Source: an uncultured Lachnospiraceae bacterium (lineage in GTDB: Bacteria; Bacillota; Clostridia; Lachnospirales; Lachnospiraceae). Taken from it: 18,783 nucleotides of DNA. Position 1 is the stretch's first letter. Each line of letters begins with the position of its first letter. The stretch lies in the NCBI GenBank assembly GCA_934376945.1, contig CAKRPI010000039.1:1-18783 (forward strand), given 5' to 3'. Positions 6,684 through 14,209 of this stretch are shown here, piece after piece. Made by a program: the position numbers and the translations under genes. Below the pieces are notes generated by a model, which had not been told where the DNA came from, searched no databases, and was given only the letters and a program-made list of their open reading frames with translations.

Positions 6684-8831
6684 TTATTTATCAGCTTTTT
6701 TAATCGTATGTCTTTTCATCAGATACCACAGAACGCCAGTGATGCATACGGAAGAATATCCGCCTGCAACAACGCCGACCATCAGCGGAAGTGAAAACTC
6801 CTTAATTGTTGCTACGCCCATAATATAGAGAACTGCAACCATAACAAAGGTCGTGAAGGAAGTATAAATACTTCTTGTCAGGGTCTCTGTAATACTGGTA
6901 TTTACGATATTCTCAAGTGCCACGTTTTTCATTATGGCCAGATTTTCACGGATACGGTCAAAGATAACGATTGTCGCATTGATAGAATATCCCACGATTG
7001 TAAGCATGCAGGCAATAAACGTATTTCCGACAGAGATACGCATAATGGCATAGCATGCAAATACAACCAGAACATCATGCATCAGCGCGATAACCGCACT
7101 GCCTGCAAAACGGATATCCTTAAACCGAAACCAGATATAAATCAGAATACAGATTGCCGCAACAATCACTGCAATTACCGCATCCTGACGCATCTCACTG
7201 CTGACAGTGGAGGAAATCGTTTCAAAAGTGATTGCTTTTTCTTCGATTCCGTATGCATCCTGAAGTGCTTTCGATACCTGCTCTCTTTCGTCAAGAGAAA
7301 GAACACGGGTCTTGATATAAACATCATTGGTACCTGCAACCTTCTGTGTCTGGATTTCAGCATCACCGGTAATATTCTGGAACAACGGTTTCACATCGGA
7401 ATCCAGCTGTGCGATGGATAGATCCTCATTGAAGGAAACACTGGTGGAAGTACCGCCACGGAAATCCATACTCAGATTGAGAACTCCGTTTCCGGATGCA
7501 GAATTGATTCCCATTGCCACCGGACCGGAAAGAAGAACTACCAGTGCAATTGCGAAGGTAACATGCCATTTTCCGACAAAATTAATGGATTTTCTCTCTC
7601 TTGCTTTTCCGTAATATTTTTCATCTTTAAAACCAAGTGTATAGAAAGACTTGATCAGAAGACGGGAAATTACAAGTGCCGTAAACATAGAAAGAATGAT
7701 ACCAAGTGCCAGTGTCTGGGCAAATCCTTTTACGCTTCCGGTACCCATCATGTTCAGTACAAAGGCTGCAATCAATGTTGTAATATTACCGTCAATAATT
7801 GCGGAAAACGCTTTCTTGAAACCGCTCTGGATTGCTCCCTGTACAGAAATTCCCTTTGCAATTTCCTCGCGGATACGCGCATAAATAATAACATTCGCAT
7901 CCACCGCCATACCAATGGAAAGAATGATACCGGCAATACCCGGAAGTGTCAGGGTCAAATCAAATGCATTCAGGGTCAGAAGCATCAGAAGTGTATAGAT
8001 GATCAGTGCGATGCCTGCGCAGATACCCGGCAGCGCGTATACAAAGATCATGAATACAATAACAATTGCAAGACCGATCGCACCGGCAATCAGACTTGTC
8101 CGGATTGCATCCTCACCAAGCTGTGCTCCCACTACGTTGGAACGGATTTCCGTCAGTTCCAGAGAAAGCGAACCAATACGAATCGATGCTGCCAGATTCT
8201 GTGCTTCTTCCGCATTTGCCATACCGGAAATAATTGCTGTGCCGCCGGTGATTGCTTCATTGACACGCGGTGCACTGATAACATTGTTATCGTAAACAAT
8301 CTGAATTGTCTTACCTACATTTTCGCTCGTCGCATCAGCAAATGCCTTTGCTCCATCGTCATTGAGCTCCAGCTGTACGACAAACTCACGGTTCCCCATA
8401 CTGTTCTGCTGCTGTTTTGCTTCTGCATTTGCAACCTGCGTACCAGTCAGAACGACGGTACCGTCTGAAAGGCGAAACTCCAGAGAACCAGGTTTTCCAA
8501 GCTCTTCCAGAATTGCATTTGCATCACTGACACCAGGGATTTCAATGTTGATCCGGTTTGAGCCTTCCTGATAAACCTGCGCCTCTGTACTGTATCCCTG
8601 TACACGTTGCTGCAGCTTATAAATTGTATCGCTCATATCCTCCGCAGATGGTTCTTCATCTCCGGAAGCCTCGTAGGTGATGCTGACACCACCGGAAAGG
8701 TCCAGGCCGAGAATAATGTTTTTCATTGCGCCTGTACCTGTCTTGCCGATACCGAAGATTACCGTATAGGCCATGAAAATGGTCACAACGGCCAGCACGC
8801 CAAGACTGATTTTTGCCTTTTTCTTGTTCAT
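6684..8831 (-). CDS. secDF: protein translocase subunit SecDF (fused SecD-SecF)
   Basis: SecDF is an RND-type membrane protein that uses the proton gradient to help SecYEG pull proteins across the membrane. The 715-residue product joins SecD (about 1-405) and SecF (about 406-715), each with one N-terminal membrane helix, an extracytoplasmic domain and five clustered helices. Visible motifs are LGLDLSGG at 41-48, GMAVDANVIIYARIREE around 308-323 with Asp311, MDFRGGT at 455-461, and GYSINATIVIFDRIRENL in SecF. I choose the ATG at 8831 because AAGGAG at 8838-8843 is 7 nt upstream. An upstream in-frame GTG at 8858 overlaps the scfB stop and lacks its own site. The gene follows scfB by 23 nt, so the two are probably co-transcribed. 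SecD and SecF are often separate genes; the fusion is common in Firmicutes. Confidence 0.95.
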   Translation of the reverse strand: MNKKKAKISLGVLAVVTIFMAYTVIFGIGKTGTGAMKNIILGLDLSGGVSITYEASGDEEPSAEDMSDTIYKLQQRVQGYSTEAQVYQEGSNRINIEIPGVSDANAILEELGKPGSLEFRLSDGTVVLTGTQVANAEAKQQQNSMGNREFVVQLELNDDGAKAFADATSENVGKTIQIVYDNNVISAPRVNEAITGGTAIISGMANAEEAQNLAASIRIGSLSLELTEIRSNVVGAQLGEDAIRTSLIAGAIGLAIVIVFMIFVYALPGICAGIALIIYTLLMLLTLNAFDLTLTLPGIAGIILSIGMAVDANVIIYARIREEIAKGISVQGAIQSGFKKAFSAIIDGNITTLIAAFVLNMMGTGSVKGFAQTLALGIILSMFTALVISRLLIKSFYTLGFKDEKYYGKARERKSINFVGKWHVTFAIALVVLLSGPVAMGINSASGNGVLNLSMDFRGGTSTSVSFNEDLSIAQLDSDVKPLFQNITGDAEIQTQKVAGTNDVYIKTRVLSLDEREQVSKALQDAYGIEEKAITFETISSTVSSEMRQDAVIAVIVAAICILIYIWFRFKDIRFAGSAVIALMHDVLVVFACYAIMRISVGNTFIACMLTIVGYSINATIVIFDRIRENLAIMKNVALENIVNTSITETLTRSIYTSFTTFVMVAVLYIMGVATIKEFSLPLMVGVVAGGYSSVCITGVLWYLMKRHTIKKADK

Positions 8832-8854
8832 GATCTTCTCCTTTTGTTCTATTT

Positions 8855-10222
8855 TCACTGCTGCTCAGCGTCAGCGAGCGCAGCCTTGATCATGATTGCA
8901 CACTCAACCCGCTTTCTCTGAAGCTCACAGCCAAGATCGTAAGCATCCTGAATCGTTCCGTGGAAGTTGTATGAATTTGCCGCACAGCCACCGCTGCAAT
9001 AGAATTTCGCAAAACAGTTTCTGCATTTTTCTTTTGTATAAACATTGCAGCACTTGAACTCATCGACAATATCCGTTCTGACAATCCCCTCATCTACATT
9101 TCCCATCAGGTATTTTTCCTGTCCGACAAACTGATGGCACGGATAAAAGTCTCCCCACGGTGTCACTGCCAGATACTCTGTACCTGATCCACAGCCTGAA
9201 AGACGTTTGTATACGCATGGCCCGCCACTTAAATCGATCATAAAGTGGAAAAAGGTAAAGCCTCTTCCTTCTTTCTCGCGTTTTACCATCTCTTTTGCAA
9301 GACGGTCATACTCGGAAAAAATCTTCGGAAGATCCTCTTTGCGAAGCGCATATTCTTCCGTATCTGCTGCAACCACCGGCTCTACGGAAATCTGATCAAA
9401 TCCTTCATCTGCAAAATGAAGTACATCCTCTGCAAAATCCAGATTGTGATGCGTAAATGTGCCGCGCACGTAATACTGCTTTTGACCTCTGCTGTCCGCA
9501 AATTTCTTGAACTTCGGGAGAACCAGATCATAACTTCCTTTTCCGTTCCGGAACGGACGCATATAATCATGGACTTCTTTTCTTCCGTCAATACTCAGTA
9601 CTACGTTTGCCATTTCTTTGTTGCAGAATTCCATGACTTCATCGTTTAAGAGTACGCCGTTTGTCGTAATCGTAAAACGGAATTTCTTGTCATGGATTTT
9701 CTCCTGTTTCCGGCCATACATAACCAGATCCTTTACAACCTGCCAGTTCATCAACGGCTCGCCGCCAAAGAAGTCAACCTCCAGATTGTGACGATTTCCG
9801 GAATTGGCAATCAGGAAATCCAACGCCTTTTTTCCGACCTCAAAGCTCATCAGTGCACGGCGTCCATGATATTCTCCCTCTTCTGCAAAGCAATACTTAC
9901 AGGCCAGATTGCAATCATGTGCGATATGCAGGCAGAGTGCCTTAACAACCGTTGGACGTGCTTTGTAGTCAAAGATCGCCTTTTCATAAATATCTTCTGT
10001 AAAAAGCACTCCTGCTTCTTTTAACGCACTGCACTCTTCCAGTGCTTCCTTTATCTCTTCAGCCGGATATGTAGCTTTCAGCAGCTCAGCTGTTTCCTCT
10101 TCCGTCTTTCCGCCGTCCAAAAGAGCAATGGCATCGTACACGAGGTCATCCACAACATGCACGGAACCGCTGTTCACATCCAGCACGATGTTATATCCAT
10201 TATTTTTGTACTGATGGATCAC
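8855..10222 (-). CDS. scfB: radical SAM/SPASM SCIFF peptide maturase
   Basis: This enzyme installs thioether crosslinks in the SCIFF precursor using S-adenosylmethionine and iron-sulfur clusters (ranthipeptide class). In the 455-residue form, residues 1-85 look like a peptide-binding RRE domain. The radical SAM motif is CNLACKYC with Cys104, Cys108 and Cys111, and GGEP is at 153-156. The C-terminal SPASM region has many cysteines (about 344, 362, 391/392, 400, 403, 409, 413 and 432) for auxiliary clusters, including CGSGTEYLAVTPWGDFYPC. I choose the GTG at 10222 because AGGAG (10230-10234) lies 7 nt upstream and the protein then begins IHQYKNNGYNIVLDVNSGS after the initiator, as I recall for the family. 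The longer GTG at 10243 directly follows the terminator U-tract. The precursor gene lies immediately upstream. Confidence 0.95.
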   Translation of the reverse strand: MIHQYKNNGYNIVLDVNSGSVHVVDDLVYDAIALLDGGKTEEETAELLKATYPAEEIKEALEECSALKEAGVLFTEDIYEKAIFDYKARPTVVKALCLHIAHDCNLACKYCFAEEGEYHGRRALMSFEVGKKALDFLIANSGNRHNLEVDFFGGEPLMNWQVVKDLVMYGRKQEKIHDKKFRFTITTNGVLLNDEVMEFCNKEMANVVLSIDGRKEVHDYMRPFRNGKGSYDLVLPKFKKFADSRGQKQYYVRGTFTHHNLDFAEDVLHFADEGFDQISVEPVVAADTEEYALRKEDLPKIFSEYDRLAKEMVKREKEGRGFTFFHFMIDLSGGPCVYKRLSGCGSGTEYLAVTPWGDFYPCHQFVGQEKYLMGNVDEGIVRTDIVDEFKCCNVYTKEKCRNCFAKFYCSGGCAANSYNFHGTIQDAYDLGCELQRKRVECAIMIKAALADAEQQ

Positions 10223-10249
10223 ATCAAAGCTCCTCTCTTTCACTCACAT

Positions 10250-10283
10250 AAAAAAACCTGATACCCGAACTTCTGATATCAGG
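10250..10283 (-). terminator. intrinsic terminator between scfA and scfB
   Basis: On the minus strand a 7-bp stem (CCTGATA at 10283-10277, TATCAGG at 10263-10257) with a 13-nt loop is followed by seven U residues (10256-10250). It ends only about 13 nt before the scfB ribosome site. Transcripts that stop here carry scfA alone, so scfB and secDF would depend on read-through unless they have their own promoter. Confidence 0.78.
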
Positions 10284-10321
10284 CCATGAGTTTTTTGTTC
10301 CGGTATTTTCCGGTGATAAAG

Positions 10322-10352
10322 GATAAGCAGCGAAGCATCTCCGCTGCTTATC
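10322..10352 (-). other. strong hairpin just downstream of scfA
   Basis: A perfect 11-bp stem (GATAAGCAGCG / CGCTGCTTATC, loop of 9 nt) starts 15 nt after the scfA stop codon. It has no U-run, so it is not a classical terminator. It could block 3' exonucleases and stabilise a short scfA mRNA left by the terminator further downstream. The role is inference. Confidence 0.65.
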
Positions 10353-10367
10353 TCCATACTGCTATTC

Positions 10368-10508
10368 TTATTTGTTCTCGCAGGTCTGATTTCCTACGGT
10401 GCAGGATGTCTTACATGCTGACTGGCAGGATGTCTGGCACTCGCCGCAACCGCCCTTTTTCAGTGTGTTCTGTAAAGACTTGGTATTCAGGGTCTTAATA
10501 TGCTTCAT
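10368..10508 (-). CDS. scfA: SCIFF ranthipeptide precursor (six cysteines in forty-five residues)
   Basis: This 46-residue peptide is the substrate of the adjacent radical SAM maturase. It starts MKHIKTLNTKSLQNTLKKGG, a leader-like half, followed by a Cys-rich core with cysteines at 21, 24, 28, 32, 36 and 43, each followed within a few residues by Ser or Thr. The core CQTSCQSACKTSCTVGNQ matches the SCIFF family as I know it. In the studied homologue CteA the thioether joins Cys32 and Thr37; both residues are at the same positions here. The ATG at 10508 has AAGGAGG at 10517-10523, 8 nt upstream. The gene is short enough to be missed by ORF callers with a length cutoff. The mature product's role is not certain; related ranthipeptides have been linked to cell-cell signalling in clostridia. 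Confidence 0.95.
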   Translation of the reverse strand: MKHIKTLNTKSLQNTLKKGGCGECQTSCQSACKTSCTVGNQTCENK

Positions 10509-10574
10509 AGCTCTGTCCTCCTTATCGGTTATTCACAGCAAATGGGATCCCTTTCCCTTTTTGCTCTGTTTGTT

Positions 10575-10583
10575 ATTGTAGCA
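10575..10583 (-). promoter_or_regulatory. probable scfA promoter (extended -10)
   Basis: The minus strand reads TGCTACAAT, an extended -10 box. The region 17 nt upstream is T/A-rich but a poor -35 match. The leader to the scfA start would be about 60 nt. Confidence 0.5.
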
Positions 10584-10685
10584 CAAAATTTTTAAAAATA
10601 AAAGAGAAAGATGAAAAATTTCACACAGACATGCACAGCTTTTTGTGAAACAACCGACCACTCAGCCAACGGATGCAAAACTGCA

Positions 10686-10714
10686 TTGCAGATAGTTTGT
10701 CCAACTGCTATACT
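10686..10714 (+). promoter_or_regulatory. promoter of SGNH hydrolase gene
   Basis: TTGCAG (10686-10691) and TATACT (10709-10714) are separated by 17 nt, with TGC before the -10 (extended -10). This is a good match to the housekeeping sigma consensus. Initiation is expected near 10721. Confidence 0.65.
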
Positions 10715-10844
10715 ATTATTGCGTTATATCGTATAAAAGACTCTCTAATTTACTTCTGCTGACTGACGAATCATAAGAAATCATGACTCATAAAGACTTC
10801 TGCGATCTGTCATAAATGCAGCATATCCTGACGGAGGTTTGAAT

Positions 10845-11567
10845 ATGAAACTGCTTTTTCTTGGTGCAAGCAATACAGACTGTGATCACTGCTTTTCTAA
10901 GGACAATCTTGGATATGGATATGTAAAAATGGTACACGATCTGCTGCTGCAAAAAGCAATATCCCCCTCTTCCTCTAAGCTGTCGGAATTTACCACAGCC
11001 AAAAGCAGCTCTTTCCTTTTGGTAAATGGAGGAACTGACGGATTTACCTTTCCTCGTATTTTTCAAAAATGGGATCGAACCTGGCGTGAAACTGCATTCG
11101 ATGCAGTATTCGTTCTTGGCGGAATTAATGAAGTCGGCGCACTGATGGATTCCGGGATGACTCAAAAGGCGCAGCAGGAACTGCTGCAGCACTCTGCCGA
11201 TACCCTTACTGCCTTACTCACCGGAATTCTCTGCTCTGAATGTCCGCGTATTTTTGTTCTGGAGCCTTTTTTGTTCGATACACCGGCCTATCTCAAGGCA
11301 TGGATGGAAATGCTTGAAAAAGTAAGAGAGATGATTCGCAAAACGGTACTGTCCTGTGGCGGGAATGTACTATCTGAGTCCGATACATTGTCAGATATCT
11401 GTCATCTACCTGCAAACCGTGTTTTTTCCCTTGCATTGCAGCCGCTTCTTGACGATGCCGTACGCAGACACGGAATCCTGTCAATTACAAAGGACGGAAT
11501 CCATCTGGCACCAGAAGGTCATCGCATAGTTGCAGAAATGTTAACAGCGCTCATTTCAAAATTTTAA
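10845..11567 (+). CDS. SGNH/GDSL-like hydrolase
   Basis: The 240-residue protein carries the four blocks of SGNH hydrolases, which cleave ester or acetyl groups from lipids, glycans or other small substrates. Block I is LGASNTD with nucleophile Ser9 (Ala replaces the usual Asp of GDS). Block II is a VNGGTDG segment supplying Gly, block III is LGGINEVG supplying Asn, and block V is DGIHLAPEGH with the Asp-x-x-His pair. No signal peptide is present, so it should act in the cytoplasm. I choose the ATG at 10845 because GGAGG at 10833-10837 is 7 nt upstream; the TTG two codons earlier is too close. It is a single-gene unit with its own promoter and terminator. The substrate is unknown. Confidence 0.8.
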   Translation: MKLLFLGASNTDCDHCFSKDNLGYGYVKMVHDLLLQKAISPSSSKLSEFTTAKSSSFLLVNGGTDGFTFPRIFQKWDRTWRETAFDAVFVLGGINEVGALMDSGMTQKAQQELLQHSADTLTALLTGILCSECPRIFVLEPFLFDTPAYLKAWMEMLEKVREMIRKTVLSCGGNVLSESDTLSDICHLPANRVFSLALQPLLDDAVRRHGILSITKDGIHLAPEGHRIVAEMLTALISKF

Positions 11568-11612
11568 CTTATCAGAAATTATTTTTATATCATGCATCTG
11601 CTCCTGTACTAC

Positions 11613-11645
11613 AAAAAGGACTGCCCTCAGAGACAGTCCTTTTTT
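11613..11645. terminator. bidirectional intrinsic terminator
   Basis: An 11-bp stem (AAAAAGGACTG at 11613-11623, CAGTCCTTTTT at 11634-11644) with a 10-nt loop has T-runs on both strands. It lies between the convergent hydrolase and EF-G-like genes and can end both transcripts. Confidence 0.9.
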
Positions 11646-11650
11646 CTGCT

Positions 11651-11697
11651 TTTTAACCGAGTCAAGCAAGGAGCGAAGCAAATTGCGAATATCCGCT
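11651..11697 (-). repeat. dispersed hairpin repeat, copy C
   Basis: Read on the minus strand it begins AGCGGATATTCGCAATTTGC, continues TTCGCTCCTTGCTTGACTCGG and ends TTAAAA, closely matching copy B. Two changes in the 3' arm (ATTTGC for ATCCGC) turn G-C into G-U pairs, so the hairpin can still form in RNA. As in copy B, the TTAAAA end points directly into a terminator hairpin. Confidence 0.75.
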
Positions 11698-11728
11698 TTG
11701 ACTTCTCAATCCGGAAACAAAAATATAT

Positions 11729-13807
11729 TTAATCTTCTCCGGCTTTCTGACGTGCCTCAATCTCACGATCCTGTACATCATTCGGAGCCTGCTCGTAGCG
11801 TGCAAACTCATAAGAATACGTGCCGCTTCCACCGGTCATCGAGCGAAGCTGTGTAGAATAGCCATACAGTTCGGACATCGGAATATCTGCTTCCACAATC
11901 GTATTGCCCTTATGATCCGGATTCATTCCAAGTACACGCCCTCTCCTTTTATTGAGATCACCCATAACATCACCGGTATACTTATCCGGAACAAGAACCT
12001 TCAGAGATGCGATCGGCTCTAAAAGAACAGGACTTGCTTCCATGAAGCCCTTCTTGAACGCCTGCATTGCAGCTGTTTTAAATGCCATTTCGGAAGAATC
12101 TACCGGGTGATAGGAGCCATCATACAGAACAGCCTTAACACCAACTACCGGATAACCGGCAAGAGGTCCCTTTGTCACAGATTCCTGAATACCCTTTTCT
12201 ACTGCCGGGAAATAATTCTTCGGAACAGCACCTCCTACTACCTCCTGCTCAAATTCATATGCCTTCTCCAGATCACCAAGCGGTGAGAAGCGCATCTTAA
12301 CATGACCATACTGACCATGTCCACCAGACTGCTTTTTATACTTGGAATCTACATCCGAACTCTTGCGGATTGTTTCGCGGAATGCTACCTTCGGCTTTTC
12401 CAGTGACATTTCTACTTTATATTTAGACAAAAGCTGGCTGGCAATGATATCCAGATGCTGGTCACCCATACCATAAAGCAGTGTCTGACGGTTCTCACCA
12501 TCATTAACCACTTTCAAAGTCAGGTCTTCCTGTGCCATTTTGGCAAGTGCCTGTGCAATCTTATCTTCTTCGCCTTTTACCTTTGCACGATATCTCTTGT
12601 ATGTATACGGTGTGGAAACTTCAATCTTTCCATAAGCAATCGGATTTGCTTTCGTAGAAAGAGTATCACCGGTCGATGCATTCAGCTTACCGATTGCTCC
12701 GATGTCACCTGCATGAAGCTCCTTTACTTCGATCGTATGGTTTCCTTCAAAAACATAAAGCTTGCTGATACGATCTTCCGTATCCTTTTCTTCGTTGTAC
12801 AGTACATCATCACTCTTGATAACGCCGGAAGCAACCTTGATCAGAGAATATTTTCCGATAAACGGGTCTACGATCGTCTTGAAAATAAATGCCGATTTTG
12901 CCTTTGCAAAATTATAATCTGCCTCAAAAATCTCTTTTGTCTTCATATTTACACCGGCAATTTTTCTGGATTCCGGTGAAGGCATGTAGCTTACGATATC
13001 ATCAAGCAAAATTACGATTCCCTGCAGATTTACACTTGCTCCCATCGTAACCGGTACGATCGAACAGTCACTGACATTTGCATGAAGTGCTGCCACGATC
13101 TCAGCCTCTGAGAACTCCTCACCGCTAAAATAGCGATCCATAAATTCTTCACTTGTCTCAGCAACTGCCTCGAGCAGATTCTCTCTGTAATGATCAAGAT
13201 ATTCTCTGGAATAATCCGGAATTTCGCACTCTACTTTTTCGTTTTTATTTACGTATCTTCTTGCAGCCATCTTTACAACATTAACATAGCCGACAAATTT
13301 CTCATTCTCACGAATCGGAAGGAAGAGCGGTGCAATTTTCTTACCATACAATTCTGTCAGTTTTTCTACTACTTCACGGTAGCTGGCATTATCGTAGTCC
13401 ATATTTGATACATAGAAAAATCTCGGAAGCTTATATTTTTCGCAGAGATCCCAAGCCTTTTCCGTACCTACCTCTACGCCGTTCTTTCCGTTTACTACAA
13501 TAATTGCCGCATCCGCAGCAGCAGCTGCTTCTTCTGCCTCACCTACAAAGTCAAAATATCCGGGAGTATCCAGAATATTAATCTTTGTATCGCCCCAAAT
13601 GATCGGGACCATGGATGTGCTGATTGAGAACTTTCTTTTAATTTCTTCTTTATCGAAATCGCTGACTGTATTTCCTTCAGCTACGTTTCCCAGTCTGCTC
13701 GTAATTCCAGACAGATAAGCCATCGACTCAACCAGACTTGTCTTTCCTGCGCCGCCATGTCCCAGGATTACGACATTACGAATTTTGTCTGTTGTGTAAA
13801 CATTCAT
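11729..13807 (-). CDS. elongation factor G-like GTPase (EF-G paralogue)
   Basis: The 692-residue protein has EF-G architecture: a GTPase domain with G1 GHGGAGKTS at 16-24 and G3 DTPG at 80-83, a domain II beta barrel, domain III, a domain IV with SGGHGQYGHV and YDGSYHPVDSSEMAF, and a domain V containing DLNKRRGRVLGM. It fits the EF-G-like group found alongside true FusA in many bacteria, whose function is not settled. The usual NKxD specificity motif (G4) reads SNMD at 134-137, so both the Asn and Lys positions differ. The ATG at 13807 has GGAGG at 13816-13820; the earlier in-frame TTG overlaps that site. The gene is not near rpsL, rpsG or tuf, as true fusA normally is. It has its own promoter and a shared downstream terminator. 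Confidence 0.88.
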   Translation of the reverse strand: MNVYTTDKIRNVVILGHGGAGKTSLVESMAYLSGITSRLGNVAEGNTVSDFDKEEIKRKFSISTSMVPIIWGDTKINILDTPGYFDFVGEAEEAAAAADAAIIVVNGKNGVEVGTEKAWDLCEKYKLPRFFYVSNMDYDNASYREVVEKLTELYGKKIAPLFLPIRENEKFVGYVNVVKMAARRYVNKNEKVECEIPDYSREYLDHYRENLLEAVAETSEEFMDRYFSGEEFSEAEIVAALHANVSDCSIVPVTMGASVNLQGIVILLDDIVSYMPSPESRKIAGVNMKTKEIFEADYNFAKAKSAFIFKTIVDPFIGKYSLIKVASGVIKSDDVLYNEEKDTEDRISKLYVFEGNHTIEVKELHAGDIGAIGKLNASTGDTLSTKANPIAYGKIEVSTPYTYKRYRAKVKGEEDKIAQALAKMAQEDLTLKVVNDGENRQTLLYGMGDQHLDIIASQLLSKYKVEMSLEKPKVAFRETIRKSSDVDSKYKKQSGGHGQYGHVKMRFSPLGDLEKAYEFEQEVVGGAVPKNYFPAVEKGIQESVTKGPLAGYPVVGVKAVLYDGSYHPVDSSEMAFKTAAMQAFKKGFMEASPVLLEPIASLKVLVPDKYTGDVMGDLNKRRGRVLGMNPDHKGNTIVEADIPMSELYGYSTQLRSMTGGSGTYSYEFARYEQAPNDVQDREIEARQKAGED

Positions 13808-13862
13808 AGCTTTTTCCTCCAATACTAGTTAGTCCGTGGTCACTGTTTTTCCACATGGCTAC

Positions 13863-13891
13863 ATTTTACTAAAATTTTTCGAATAATTCAA
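13863..13891 (-). promoter_or_regulatory. promoter of EF-G-like gene
   Basis: On the minus strand TTGAAT (13891-13886) and TAAAAT (13868-13863) are 17 nt apart, a near-consensus housekeeping promoter. The start site near 13856 gives a leader of about 50 nt. Confidence 0.7.
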
Positions 13892-14069
13892 GCATTTTAT
13901 TCAAATTTAACAATGTTTTTATCGTGTTCTTATTTTTTCATAGGTGTATTGCTTTTAAAAAGTGTGAAATGAAGAAACAATTTATTTAAATTAGACCTTA
14001 TTTTTTGTATTGTGTTTTCTTTTCTGATTTTTAAAATAATTTTATTCTTTAAAGTGTTAAATTAAACAT

Positions 14070-14098
14070 TTGACATACGAAGAAAGGGATAGTAAAAT
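14070..14098 (+). promoter_or_regulatory. promoter of tyrA-aroA operon
   Basis: A perfect TTGACA (14070-14075) and TAAAAT (14093-14098) are spaced by 17 nt. It is the strongest promoter match in the window. Transcription would begin near 14105, leaving a leader of about 105 nt. Confidence 0.8.
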
Positions 14099-14209
14099 TG
14101 GAACAGCGATTCATTTGAAAGCAGACAACAAAGCTACCGTATAAATATTCTCTTTGATTATTGATTCAAACGTTCTGACAGGCAGAATTGTTTGAGAAAG
14201 GATTTTATT

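Larger units (their letters stand above)
10509..10844. other. divergent intergenic region scfA / SGNH hydrolase
   Basis: This 336-nt spacer holds the scfA ribosome site and a minus-strand extended -10 near 10575-10583, then a plus-strand promoter at 10686-10714 for the hydrolase, followed by a leader of about 124 nt. That leader contains three spaced TCATAA motifs (about 10760-10820) with no obvious fold. No small gene is supported. Confidence 0.55.
13808..14209. other. divergent intergenic region EF-G-like / tyrA
   Basis: This 402-nt AT-rich spacer carries one strong promoter for each side (13863-13891 minus, 14070-14098 plus). The roughly 180 nt between them hold long T and A runs and no gene. 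The tyrA leader (about 14105-14209) has no clear terminator or T-box, in contrast to pheA. Confidence 0.6.

Noticed and set aside
7563..8468. Long plus-strand frame (301 codons) opposite secDF
   Set aside because: It is antisense to conserved SecDF sequence; its Cys/Asn/Lys-rich composition reflects the reverse complement of membrane-helix codons.
10223..10243. Seven-residue longer start for the SCIFF maturase (GTG at 10243)
   Set aside because: It sits 6 nt after the terminator U-tract with no ribosome site, and its codons contain the AGGAG that serves the GTG at 10222.
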